In this document: positions 44,501-50,426 of the stretch, one piece after another
Numbering within the stretch: position 1 is the stretch's first letter
Layout of the letters: every line of letters begins with the position of its first letter
Assembly: GCA_024102635.1 (NCBI GenBank)
Contig: JAGFJO010000115.1
Location: forward strand, 1-50,426
DNA length: 50,426 nt
Direction: 5' to 3'
Source of the DNA: Deltaproteobacteria bacterium
GTDB lineage: Bacteria; Bdellovibrionota_C; UBA2361; JAGFJO01
Program-made: the position numbers and the translations under genes
Notes under the pieces: model-generated
Database searches by the model: none
What the model saw: the letters and a program-made list of their open reading frames with translations, nothing else
What the model was told of the DNA's origin: nothing

Positions 44501-46023
44501 ATATCCTCAGGCGTAAGCACCCATTGATCCAGCGGAGGCGCTTCCTTACCCTGCGAGATGTACAACTTGTGGTTCATCTTATAGCGGCCGATATCAGAGA
44601 GGTCGTACCGCTCAGGATTGAAGAACAAGTTCTTGAAAGTAGCGCTTGCGGTCTCCGGCCGCGGGGGATCTCCCGGCCGCAGCCTGCGGTAGATCTCAAT
44701 AAGGCTGTCTACAGTCGGCTTGCCTATGAGCCGGGAATAGAGGTCTTCTCGTGGCGGAGATAGCTTGTCCGTTATCAGCGTCTTCCAGAGCGCATCCCCG
44801 ATATGGTGATCGTCCAGATAGAGCACCTTTATCTGATCAATCTTTTTATCACGGAGCTGCGAAATGCTGCCTTGGTCAACCACGTCGCCCTTGGCGTTAA
44901 TCTTATCAGCGGTAAGTTCCTCGCCCGCCATTACCAAAACTTTGAACTTACAGCAGATATCCTGCGCAACCGTCTCGTCAAATTTCTCAACTATCGGGCC
45001 CAAGCGTTCCTTAATAGCAGCCCAACCAGCCAGCAGCTCACCTGCCTCGGCCAATACTTCGCCGCTTTTAGGGAGTTTAATGGTTTCAGTTGCCTCTAAT
45101 ATAGTCTCTGCAGCAACCATTCCAGGCACCGAATCCGGATCGATCTCTATCGAATCAATTGCTGCTTCCTTTAGCCGGCGAATAACAGCGCGGTTAAACT
45201 TCCCGCCCTGCTTTGCGATCACTTTTCCGCCGGCCTTAATCTCCCGGAACGCCTTCTGGCCTTCGAGCTGCTCAGGAATAAATGTCTTTGTAACCAATCC
45301 GCGTTTTCCGAATACGATGGTATCGGTTTTATAGTAGGTATTCAGAATATCGTCGGCCGACAACCCAAGAGCACGAAGCAATAAGGTTGCGTTTAATTTA
45401 CGGCGGCGATCGATGCGTACATGCAAAATGTCTTTAACGTCGAATTCGAAGTCGATCCACGAGCCGCGGTAAGGGATCACTCTAGCAGAGTAAAGCAGCT
45501 TGCCGGATACGTGGCTTTTTCCTGAATCATGGTCGAAGAACACGCCGGGAGAGCGGTGTAACTGACTCACGATGACGCGCTCGGTTCCGTTCACGATGAA
45601 CGTCCCGCGATCGGTCATCAGCGGAATCTCACCGAAATACACTACATCTTCTTTGAGGGCGCTTAAATTACGTGAACCAGTTTCAGGATCCACATCCCAC
45701 AGAACCAGTTGGATTGTTACCCTTAACGGAGCTGCCCAGGTCATCCCCCTGTCGCGGCACTCATCTACATCATACTTTGGCGTTCCCAAAGCGTAGGAAA
45801 CAAACTCGAGCGATACGGTATTGTTGTAGTCTTTGATGGGAAATACCGACTTGAATACCTTTTGAAGCCCTATGTCTTCCCGTTTTTCGGGTTCGACAGA
45901 GGCCTGCAAGAACCTCTCGTACGACTTCTTCTGAATGCTGATGAGATTAGGTATCTCGGCTACCTCTCTAATCTTGGAGTAACTACGACGGAGACGAAGG
46001 TTGGTTTTAATTTTCGAAGTCAT
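41545..46023 (-). CDS. rpoB: RNA polymerase beta subunit
   Basis: 1492 aa, about 150 longer than E. coli (1342); part of the extra length appears to lie in an expanded region before the [17 protein letters not shown] segment (about residues 250-420). The rifampicin region [20 protein letters not shown] places D603, H613 and S618 at the positions of E. coli D516, H526 and S531, all wild type, so rifampicin sensitivity is expected. [12 protein letters not shown] and ETHLGWA are conserved catalytic-face motifs near the C-terminal third. The C-terminus is acidic ([18 protein letters not shown]). It is preceded by a 941-bp gap with promoter and repeats. Confidence 0.98.
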   Translation of the reverse strand: MTSKIKTNLRLRRSYSKIREVAEIPNLISIQKKSYERFLQASVEPEKREDIGLQKVFKSVFPIKDYNNTVSLEFVSYALGTPKYDVDECRDRGMTWAAPLRVTIQLVLWDVDPETGSRNLSALKEDVVYFGEIPLMTDRGTFIVNGTERVIVSQLHRSPGVFFDHDSGKSHVSGKLLYSARVIPYRGSWIDFEFDVKDILHVRIDRRRKLNATLLLRALGLSADDILNTYYKTDTIVFGKRGLVTKTFIPEQLEGQKAFREIKAGGKVIAKQGGKFNRAVIRRLKEAAIDSIEIDPDSVPGMVAAETILEATETIKLPKSGEVLAEAGELLAGWAAIKERLGPIVEKFDETVAQDICCKFKVLVMAGEELTADKINAKGDVVDQGSISQLRDKKIDQIKVLYLDDHHIGDALWKTLITDKLSPPREDLYSRLIGKPTVDSLIEIYRRLRPGDPPRPETASATFKNLFFNPERYDLSDIGRYKMNHKLYISQGKEAPPLDQWVLTPEDIKESVRYLLELKNSNDPVRYSIDDIDHLGNRRVRAVGELIENQYRIGLVRMERAVKERMGMQDVDTLVPQDLINYKPVAAVVKEFFGSSQLSQFMDQINPLSEITHKRRLSALGPGGLTRDRAGFEVRDVNPTHYGRICPIETPEGPNIGLISSLAVYARVNEYGFLESPYRVVDNSNAVTDDIVYLSALEEERETIVPASVKIDPKGKFEEGYVASRRNGEYMAVPSGDISKVDVSPKQIVSVAASLIPFLENDDANRALMGSNMQRQAVPCLRAQAPLVGTGMERIVARDSGTSIVCKRSGKVVSVDSERIVIKADKTTDDAMDTGVDIYNLVKYRRSNQGTCINQRPIVRAGEKIKAGEIIADGPSTEMAELALGQNVIVAFMPWGGYNFEDSILISENLVKDDHFTSIHIEEFECIARDTKLGKEEITRDIPNVGEEALKNLDESGIIRIGAEVKPGDILVGKITPKSETQLSPEEKLLRAIFGEKAGEVRDTSLRLPPGVEGTIISAQVFSRKGTEKDERTLALEKKEIARLEQDQKDEIRIIRDAALKEIEELLIGRTTTARLVDEKRNQLIAKDTALNSEVLQSVPFEYLRDIQVGDESIQEVLNRVVVRTGQLMNNKRTLLNEKIKKLKEGDELAPGVIKLVKVFVAIKRKIQVGDKLAGRHGNKGVLSRVLPQEDMPYLPDGTPVDCVLNPLGVPSRMNVGQILETHLGWASYNIGRQIRELVDRVMDPRSGAERGSVPSDVRRDSAQRLREILLGAFKNDDSQAFVQKLSDDDVFALARRTMSGVHVASPVFDAATEEEIRELLRFAGCDDGGQVQLYDGRTGEPFSEKVTVGVMYILKLDHLVDDKIHARSIGPYSLVTQQPLGGKAQFGGQRLGEMEVWALEAYGAAYTLQEFLTVKSDDVTGRTRMYESIVKGEHVLEPGLPESFNVMMKELQSLGLDVELIEDKAVDGDEDLDGGQESERRSVALDDIATI

Positions 46024-46202
46024 ACGCCTAACATTCTTTTTAATTCTTTAGGGTGCTCTTCACATGAATCGCATACCCTAAAGTTCCCACTCCGCCACCA
46101 CAGCATGCAGTGACGAGATAATTTCTTGTTCGAAAGGGCCGCATAAGCTAATCTCGATCTGAGGGTTGCTTCGGCGCTATCGAGTACCGCTTTGTACTAC
46201 TT

Positions 46203-46274
46203 TAAGTACTTCTTAAAGTTTAAGTACTTCTTAAAGTTTAAGTACTTGTTAAAGTTTAAGTACTTATTAAAGTA
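46203..46274. repeat. Four tandem 18-bp repeats in the rpoB leader
   Basis: Unit TAAGTACTTCTTAAAGTT, present four times without spacer; position 10 is C, C, G, A in the four copies and the last copy ends AAAGTA. Each unit contains a near-inverted repeat: with the preceding bases the first copy forms ACTTTAAG-TACTT-CTTAAAGT (46199-46219), a perfect 8-bp stem. Confidence 0.9.
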
Positions 46275-46338
46275 CTGCGTACTCCACTAATTACGTACGA
46301 ACCACTGCTACTGATACCTTAGATTCCGAAGATACCTT

Positions 46339-46364
46339 TAGTACCGATTCGTAGTACCGATTCG
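46339..46364. repeat. 13-bp tandem duplication near the rpoB repeats
   Basis: TAGTACCGATTCG occurs twice in direct tandem. Together with the 18-bp repeats and isolated sites it brings the number of GTAC tetranucleotides to eleven between 46184 and 46357. Confidence 0.85.
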
Positions 46365-46872
46365 GTGCCCTTAGCCTTGCAGCCGGTCGGACCTTATCGG
46401 AGCCGGAATCTAGCTTTTCCGGTCGTTAGCTTTTCTGGAGAGACTGAACAGGGGGCGAATTCTCTGAATCCGACTTCGCATTAACCTGCAAACACTGCAT
46501 TGTCCTTCAAACACTCGGTCTCAGTAACTGACGGCAAAATTCTTTTCGTCAGCCATGCACTACAATCACCGCGCTTCATGCGGCATAAACGGCATTACCA
46601 GCAGGAAGGAAAGTGACACCTCCTCCCATGCTGGCACTGAGCTAAATCTCCTTGCCGCACTGAGCTTCCGGGATCGTCCGGAAAGCTCTGTGCGCCTCGG
46701 CAATAATTTTTTTAATCGAATGAATGAACAAGTCGCCGCGTTCTTACCTTCTGGCGCATTCTCCGCCGCCGAACTCAATGAGATCTGCAGCAGCATCCAA
46801 AAGTGTCCCTGTGTTTAAGTCTCACCTAACTTCCGGTAATGTCCACCGTTTATTCTCGGAGCACTTTGCCGG

Positions 46873-46902
46873 ATTATAGTCAGCACGTTAAAATTTCCGC
46901 AA
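46873..46902 (-). promoter_or_regulatory. Candidate rpoBC promoter
   Basis: TTGCGG, an 18-bp spacer and a perfect TATAAT on the - strand, 63 bp downstream of the rplL stop codon. It would give rpoBC its own transcript with a leader of about 0.84 kb that includes the tandem repeats. Confidence 0.55.
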
Positions 46903-46964
46903 TAGAATCGAGAGCGTTGTTCTGCCCACGATCAGATGCGTACTAGCGTCACACAAACAAAACG

Positions 46965-47357
46965 CTATTTGAGGCTTGCCTTAGCTCCAGCTTCTTTGAG
47001 CTTCTTAACGAAGTCATCAGCTTCTGCTTTCGGCAGACCGTCTTTAACGAGCTTAGGCGCGGAATCAACCAGATCCTTCGCCTCTTTAAGTCCAAGACCG
47101 GTTATCTCTCGAACAACCTTAATGACCTTAACGCGCTCGGCGCCTGCATCATCCAAGTGCAATGCAAACTCGGTCTTCTCCTCAGCAGCAGCGGCACCTG
47201 GTGCAGCGCCTGGAGCGGCAGCAACCATTGCCACCGGTGCAGCAGCGGAGACCCCGAGCTCTTCCTCCAATTCCTTGACAAGCTTGGCAGCATCCATCAA
47301 GGACATGCTCTTGATGTACTGTTTAACCTGTTCATGTGTTACCTGAGCTTCACTCAT
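46965..47357 (-). CDS. rplL: 50S ribosomal protein L7/L12
   Basis: The multi-copy stalk protein that recruits translational GTPases. 130 aa from the ATG of [11 protein letters not shown], chosen because AAAGGAG lies 8 nt upstream; a GTG three codons earlier is too close to it. The N-terminal dimerisation domain (to about 35) is followed by an Ala/Gly/Pro hinge ([16 protein letters not shown]) and the CTD signature [24 protein letters not shown] (here [20 protein letters not shown]). It is the last gene of the rplKAJL group. Confidence 0.98.
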   Translation of the reverse strand: MSEAQVTHEQVKQYIKSMSLMDAAKLVKELEEELGVSAAAPVAMVAAAPGAAPGAAAAEEKTEFALHLDDAGAERVKVIKVVREITGLGLKEAKDLVDSAPKLVKDGLPKAEADDFVKKLKEAGAKASLK

Positions 47358-47419
47358 CTCATTCACTCCTTTTCAGTTAGTAAAATTTATCCCTCTAGTC
47401 GATCTAATTACTTATCGAG

Positions 47420-47968
47420 TTATGCCGCGCTTTCTTCCATCTTCGAGCGGTGCGCTTCAAGAACCTGCACCACCTGGGAGGCCGGTGCATTAAGCAGGCG
47501 AACCAGCTGGGTACCCGGCGCAAGCAGCAAGTTGAGAAGTTTAGCGATAAGCTCCTCCCTTCCAGGCATCGTGGAGAGTGCATCTACCCCTGCCGTATCA
47601 AGAAAGGCCTGCTCGAACCATGCCCCTTTAATGGAAAGCGGCTCGAACGTCTTGGCGAGCTTAGCCATTACCTTGGCTGGTCCTATCGGATCAGAATCCG
47701 AGAGCACCACCAAGCTCGGCCCTTCAAAAATTCCAAGGAAGCGGCTCAACTGTTCCTCGGTAGCAGATTTGAACGACTCCTTGGCCGCGAGCTTCGCCAA
47801 AGTGTTTTTAACCACTCTAGCTCGGGCTCCTGCCCCCCGCAGCTCTCGCCGCAAAGTGGTTATCTGCGAAACTGTGAGTCCGCGCGAATCCGCGCACAAA
47901 GCCAGCTGGCTCTTCGTAAAAGCGTCTCTCAAAAATTCTACTTCGGATTGTTTCTCTGCACGGTTCAT
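47420..47968 (-). CDS. rplJ: 50S ribosomal protein L10
   Basis: Base of the L7/L12 stalk. 182 aa. The N-terminal domain starts with AEKQSEVEFLRDAFTKSQLA, followed by SRGLTVSQITTLRRELRGAG and VVKNTLAKLA, the 23S-binding part. The C-terminal helix that binds L7/L12 dimers is about residues 140-182. In E. coli L10 represses translation of rplJL via the leader; the gap before this gene is only 36 bp here. Confidence 0.97.
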   Translation of the reverse strand: MNRAEKQSEVEFLRDAFTKSQLALCADSRGLTVSQITTLRRELRGAGARARVVKNTLAKLAAKESFKSATEEQLSRFLGIFEGPSLVVLSDSDPIGPAKVMAKLAKTFEPLSIKGAWFEQAFLDTAGVDALSTMPGREELIAKLLNLLLAPGTQLVRLLNAPASQVVQVLEAHRSKMEESAA

Positions 47969-48004
47969 ATTTACCCTCGCTCTGACTACATTTAGGGAGA
48001 TTGA

Positions 48005-48700
48005 TTAAGTTCTAAGCGGCGAAACATCTAGCGCCACGGAAGGCCCCATGGTGGAGGCCAGATATCCGGACTGTAGATATACTCCCTTGCTTGTGTTCGG
48101 CTTGGCCTTATTAACAGCCTGAATAAATGCTGAAACATTCTCTGCCAATTTCTTCCCGCCCAGAGAAGCTTTGCCTACTGCCGCATGCAGAATACCTGCC
48201 TTATCAACCTTAAATTCAGCTCTCCCCGCCTTGATGGAGCGCACTACTGCGCCTACATCGAAGGTAACGGTCCCGACCTTCGGCGAAGGCATAAGACCTC
48301 GCGGCCCAAGCACCTTACCGATCTTACCGACCTGCACCATCATGTCAGGAGTAGCAACCACACTATCAAAATCAAAGAATCCCCCTTTGATTTTCTCAGC
48401 AAGATCCTCTGAACCAACTATGTCAGCACCAGCCTCTTCGGCCTCCTTGGCCTTTTCACCCTTGGCGAAAACCGCCACTCTAACTGTTTTGCCCAACCCG
48501 TGCGGGAGCGCCACGCTTCCGCGCACGCTCTGCTCGGACTTGCGCGCGTCCACGCCTAAGTTCACAGCTATATCGATAGTTTCGTCAAACTTTGCCGAGG
48601 CAATCGATGCTACCAGTTCGCAAGCCTCCTCCAGCGGATAGAGCTTTGCCTTATTGATTTTCTGCTTCGCTGCTTTATATCTCTTTGTCTGTTTTCCCAT
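48005..48700 (-). CDS. rplA: 50S ribosomal protein L1
   Basis: Forms the mobile L1 stalk that handles deacylated tRNA at the E site; often a translational repressor of its own operon. 231 aa. [20 protein letters not shown] and [20 protein letters not shown] are the domain I motifs, [21 protein letters not shown] sequence is present as [20 protein letters not shown], and the end [20 protein letters not shown] is typical. It lies 41 bp after rplK. Confidence 0.98.
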   Translation of the reverse strand: MGKQTKRYKAAKQKINKAKLYPLEEACELVASIASAKFDETIDIAVNLGVDARKSEQSVRGSVALPHGLGKTVRVAVFAKGEKAKEAEEAGADIVGSEDLAEKIKGGFFDFDSVVATPDMMVQVGKIGKVLGPRGLMPSPKVGTVTFDVGAVVRSIKAGRAEFKVDKAGILHAAVGKASLGGKKLAENVSAFIQAVNKAKPNTSKGVYLQSGYLASTMGPSVALDVSPLRT

Positions 48701-48741
48701 ACCAAATCTCCCGCGACTGCGCGCTGCCTTTTACTTAGATT

Positions 48742-49161
48742 CTAACGGATATCGATCCCCATGCTGCGCGCTGTACCGGCAACAATCTTGAACGCCGCTT
48801 CTTCATCGTAGCAGTTAAGATCCACCATCTTCTGCCTCGCAACCGCCATAACTTGGTCACGCGATAGCGAGCCGACCTTCTCCTTGTTGGGCACCCCCGA
48901 TCCTTTTTCGATCTTGGCGGCTTTCATAAGAAGGTACGAAACCGGCGGAGTCTTGAGCTCAAAAGTAAACGAGCGATCCTTGTAGACGGTTAAAATCACC
49001 GGGGTCATCTCCCCTTGCTGCTTCTGCGTCTTAGCATTGAACTGCTTGCAGAACTCCATGATGTTCACGCCGTGCTGACCGAGCACGGGGCCGATTGGAG
49101 GAGCGGGATTAGCCTGTCCGCCGGCAATTAGTAATTTAACGACTGCGTTGACCTCTTTCAT
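48742..49161 (-). CDS. rplK: 50S ribosomal protein L11
   Basis: Base of the factor-binding stalk; thiostrepton and RelA-activation site. 139 aa. The proline-rich N-terminal domain is [20 protein letters not shown], and the RNA-binding C-terminal domain has [20 protein letters not shown] and ending [12 protein letters not shown]. Its start codon directly follows the nusG stop codon with no gap, so the two are coupled. Confidence 0.98.
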   Translation of the reverse strand: MKEVNAVVKLLIAGGQANPAPPIGPVLGQHGVNIMEFCKQFNAKTQKQQGEMTPVILTVYKDRSFTFELKTPPVSYLLMKAAKIEKGSGVPNKEKVGSLSRDQVMAVARQKMVDLNCYDEEAAFKIVAGTARSMGIDIR

Positions 49162-49908
49162 TTAGCACTTCTCCACTTGCATAAAATCCAACTCCACGGG
49201 GGTGGCGCGTCCGAAGATGCTGATAAGCACCCGCACCTTGCCCTTCTCCGGCTTGACCTCTTCAATCGTGCCGTTGAAATCCGTAAACGGTCCGTCAATA
49301 ACTTTGACGGTCTCTCCCTGCTCGAAAGACATTTTGGAGCGAGGCGATGCTGTGCCGGCCTCAACCTGTGCAACAATTCTTGATACCTCATCTTCACTCA
49401 GAGGACTGGGATCAGTCGCATCGCCGACAAATCCGGTGATCTTCGGCGTCTCTTTCACAAGGTGCCAAGTGTCCTGGTTCAAAACCATCTGAACCAAAAT
49501 GTATCCCGGGAAAAACTTTCGATTAGATGTCTTCTTCTGTCCCTTCACAAGCTCCACGACCGTCTCCTGAGGCACGTGAATCTCGCCGAAAAGATGATCC
49601 AATTTTTGCATTCGAATGCGTTCTTCAAGAGCCTGCTTCGCCTTCATTTCGAAGCCCGAATAGGCGTGCACAACGTACCACTTTGCATCAGGAGAAACTG
49701 CCTTTGGCGCCTCTTCAGACTGAGCTGCTTCTGCACCAGCTTGCTCCTGCGAATCTGCGGCAACTTCGCCCGCAGCGATCTCAGGGGCGGCACTCTCATG
49801 CGCGGCACCGCCTCCTTCAGCAGTAGCGCCTCCATCAACAGCTGTTATCTCGGGTTGGGCTTGCTCGTCTGACATATTCTGTTCTTCGTGATCAATTTGG
49901 TCGTTCAT
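49162..49908 (-). CDS. nusG: Transcription factor NusG with long acidic N-terminus
   Basis: Binds RNA polymerase through the NGN domain, and Rho or S10 through the KOW domain. 248 aa, whereas E. coli NusG has 181. The NGN domain starts near residue 75 ([20 protein letters not shown]) and includes [20 protein letters not shown]; the KOW domain is [20 protein letters not shown] to the end. The first 73 residues are Glu, Ala, Gln and Gly-rich and probably disordered. A second Met (MSDEQ, residue 12) is an alternative start; neither has a strong Shine-Dalgarno. It follows secE after 25 bp. Confidence 0.96.
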   Translation of the reverse strand: MNDQIDHEEQNMSDEQAQPEITAVDGGATAEGGGAAHESAAPEIAAGEVAADSQEQAGAEAAQSEEAPKAVSPDAKWYVVHAYSGFEMKAKQALEERIRMQKLDHLFGEIHVPQETVVELVKGQKKTSNRKFFPGYILVQMVLNQDTWHLVKETPKITGFVGDATDPSPLSEDEVSRIVAQVEAGTASPRSKMSFEQGETVKVIDGPFTDFNGTIEEVKPEKGKVRVLISIFGRATPVELDFMQVEKC

Positions 49909-49933
49909 AGAAGCACTACTGGGCTACGCTCAA

Positions 49934-50146
49934 TTATGTCAGCAAAGACATGAGCCAATTACACACCGCATCCAACACCATCAAACACACCGCAAAAAAA
50001 AGTATGATTACCACTGTTGCCAATGTCGCTTGCAACGTCTCCTGACGGGTTGGTGTGCTGACTTTTTTTAACTCCTCCACGCTGCCGGACAGGTACTCAG
50101 AAGCTTGAGAAAAAATCGATGCACTTTCACCTTTGTCCGCGCTCAT
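49934..50146 (-). CDS. secE: Protein translocase subunit SecE
   Basis: Clamps SecY in the translocon. 70 aa, the short one-TM form. The amphipathic helix ASEYLSGSVEELKKVSTPTR carries the conserved EL.KV.WPT-type motif (here STPTR, without Trp), followed by QETLQATLATVVIILFFAVC as the single TM helix. It is the first gene of the secE-nusG-rplKAJL unit. No tRNA-Trp, rpmG or second tuf gene, which often lie upstream, is visible in the remaining 280 bp. Confidence 0.95.
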   Translation of the reverse strand: MSADKGESASIFSQASEYLSGSVEELKKVSTPTRQETLQATLATVVIILFFAVCLMVLDAVCNWLMSLLT

Positions 50147-50254
50147 TTCTCACCAAAATGCCTGCAAATTGCAGAAAAAAAGCAGTAGATCACCTATCCC
50201 TCACCCTGTTTGGGTCAGAAACGGATGCTCTATCTTTGAAAAAATTAGGAGGGA

Positions 50255-50283
50255 ACACTAGCAAAATTGTGAAGTAATTGCAA
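50255..50283 (-). promoter_or_regulatory. Candidate promoter of secE-nusG-rplKAJL
   Basis: TTGCAA, a 17-bp spacer and an extended -10 TGC-TAGTGT on the - strand, about 110 bp upstream of the secE start codon. Confidence 0.35.
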
Positions 50284-50320
50284 ACACCTACCGGCAAAAT
50301 AATAGTGGGTATTCGGAGTG

Positions 50321-50365
50321 AAAATATGGGAAGCGGCTGAGAGAGTAAGCGGCTGAAAATATGGG
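50321..50365. repeat. Nested short direct repeats
   Basis: AAAATATGGG occurs at 50321-50330 and 50356-50365, and AAGCGGCTGA at 50331-50340 and 50347-50356. This could be a small local duplication or paired protein-binding sites. Confidence 0.7.
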
Positions 50366-50426
50366 TGATATTAAAGAAAAGATCGAGCAAGAGTCGCAAA
50401 TCTAGAACACGCCCGGAGGGAATCGA

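Larger units (their letters stand above)
46024..46964 (-). other. 941-bp rplL-rpoB gap with promoter and repeats
   Basis: Typical bacteria have about 100-300 bp here. From rplL toward rpoB it holds a promoter with a perfect TATAAT (46873-46902), a stretch of about 480 bp with no credible gene (overlapping frames on both strands at 46555-46818, no recognised family), then a GTAC-rich block (46184-46357) that contains a 13-bp tandem duplication and four 18-bp repeats, and about 160 bp of plain sequence before rpoB. Confidence 0.7.
50147..50426 (-). other. Upstream region of secE to window end
   Basis: 280 bp, AT-rich near secE, with a candidate promoter and a short pair of direct repeats; no gene or tRNA supported. 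A 69-codon frame (50190-50399) has no recognisable family. Confidence 0.5.

Noticed and set aside
46203..46274. CRISPR-like array
   Set aside because: The units are 18 bp, directly adjacent without spacers and no cas genes are near; these are tandem repeats.
46555..46818. Overlapping frames on both strands in the rplL-rpoB gap (+ 87 codons, - 76 codons)
   Set aside because: No Shine-Dalgarno, no family, and frames of this size occur by chance on both strands; kept only as a possibility in case relatives conserve one.
47157..48008. 283-codon frame antisense to rplL/rplJ
   Set aside because: Composition mirrors the Ala/Gly-rich hinge of L7/L12 on the opposite strand; no protein-like pattern.
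50147..50426. tRNA-Trp or rpmG upstream of secE
   Set aside because: Often found at this place, but neither a T-arm/acceptor stem nor the L33 Cys pattern is present before the window ends.

Overview
This window is a housekeeping locus from a Gram-negative bacterium of moderate GC. Outer-membrane genes (an LptE-type LPS-assembly lipoprotein, an OmpA-domain protein, other lipoproteins), FabI and abundant two-component proteins fit an uncultured lineage of the former Deltaproteobacteria/Bdellovibrionota type. An EF-Tu switch I of a kind I associate with Planctomycetes and some other phyla argues against naming a phylum firmly.

Positions 1-13000 are accessory and mixed in strand. They hold pyruvate kinase, a MerR-like HTH/coiled-coil protein and a secreted OmpA-domain protein behind a perfect 20-bp palindrome. 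A signalling neighbourhood follows: a 7-8 TM hybrid histidine kinase with its own receiver, two proteins with degenerate receivers (one with Ser, one with Glu at the phospho-acceptor position), a CheY-like single receiver and a REC-PAS-HisKA kinase. Interspersed are a Rieske lipoprotein, 5-formyl-THF cyclo-ligase, an exported protein and a small lipoprotein. A dCTP deaminase and ribosomal protein S20 follow on the + strand.

Positions 14100-50150 lie entirely on the - strand and form one collinear translation/transcription superlocus. In transcription order: secE-nusG-rplKAJL, rpoBC, rpsL-rpsG-fusA-tuf (str), S10 operon, spc operon (ending secY-adk), alpha operon (rpmJ-rpsM-rpsK-rpsD-rpoA-rplQ), then fabI, a small conserved gene, lptE and a rhomboid-family gene without a real gap. 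The usual spc gene rpsN (S14) is missing between rplE and rpsH, and map and infA are missing between adk and rpmJ. rpmJ (38 codons) was found by hand. No tRNA, rRNA or CRISPR array was seen.

The least ordinary parts are the gaps between these operons. The rplL-rpoB gap (941 bp) has a promoter with a perfect TATAAT, four tandem 18-bp hairpin-forming repeats and eleven GTAC tetranucleotides within 174 bp. The rpoC-rpsL gap (841 bp) has long hairpins, a possible integrase remnant, a promoter with a perfect TTGACA and direct repeats in the str leader. A 12-bp GC hairpin followed by a short T-run separates rpoB from rpoC. The TAAGTACTT core of the rpoB repeats also forms the centre of the palindrome upstream of the OmpA-domain gene, raising the possibility of a shared regulator. 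Ribosomal proteins around the peptide exit (L17, L22, L23, and less clearly L24) are unusually long, three of them through Lys/Ala-rich tails. I see no obvious undescribed defence or biosynthetic system; the best novelty candidates are the structured rpoB leader and the pseudo-receiver signalling cluster.
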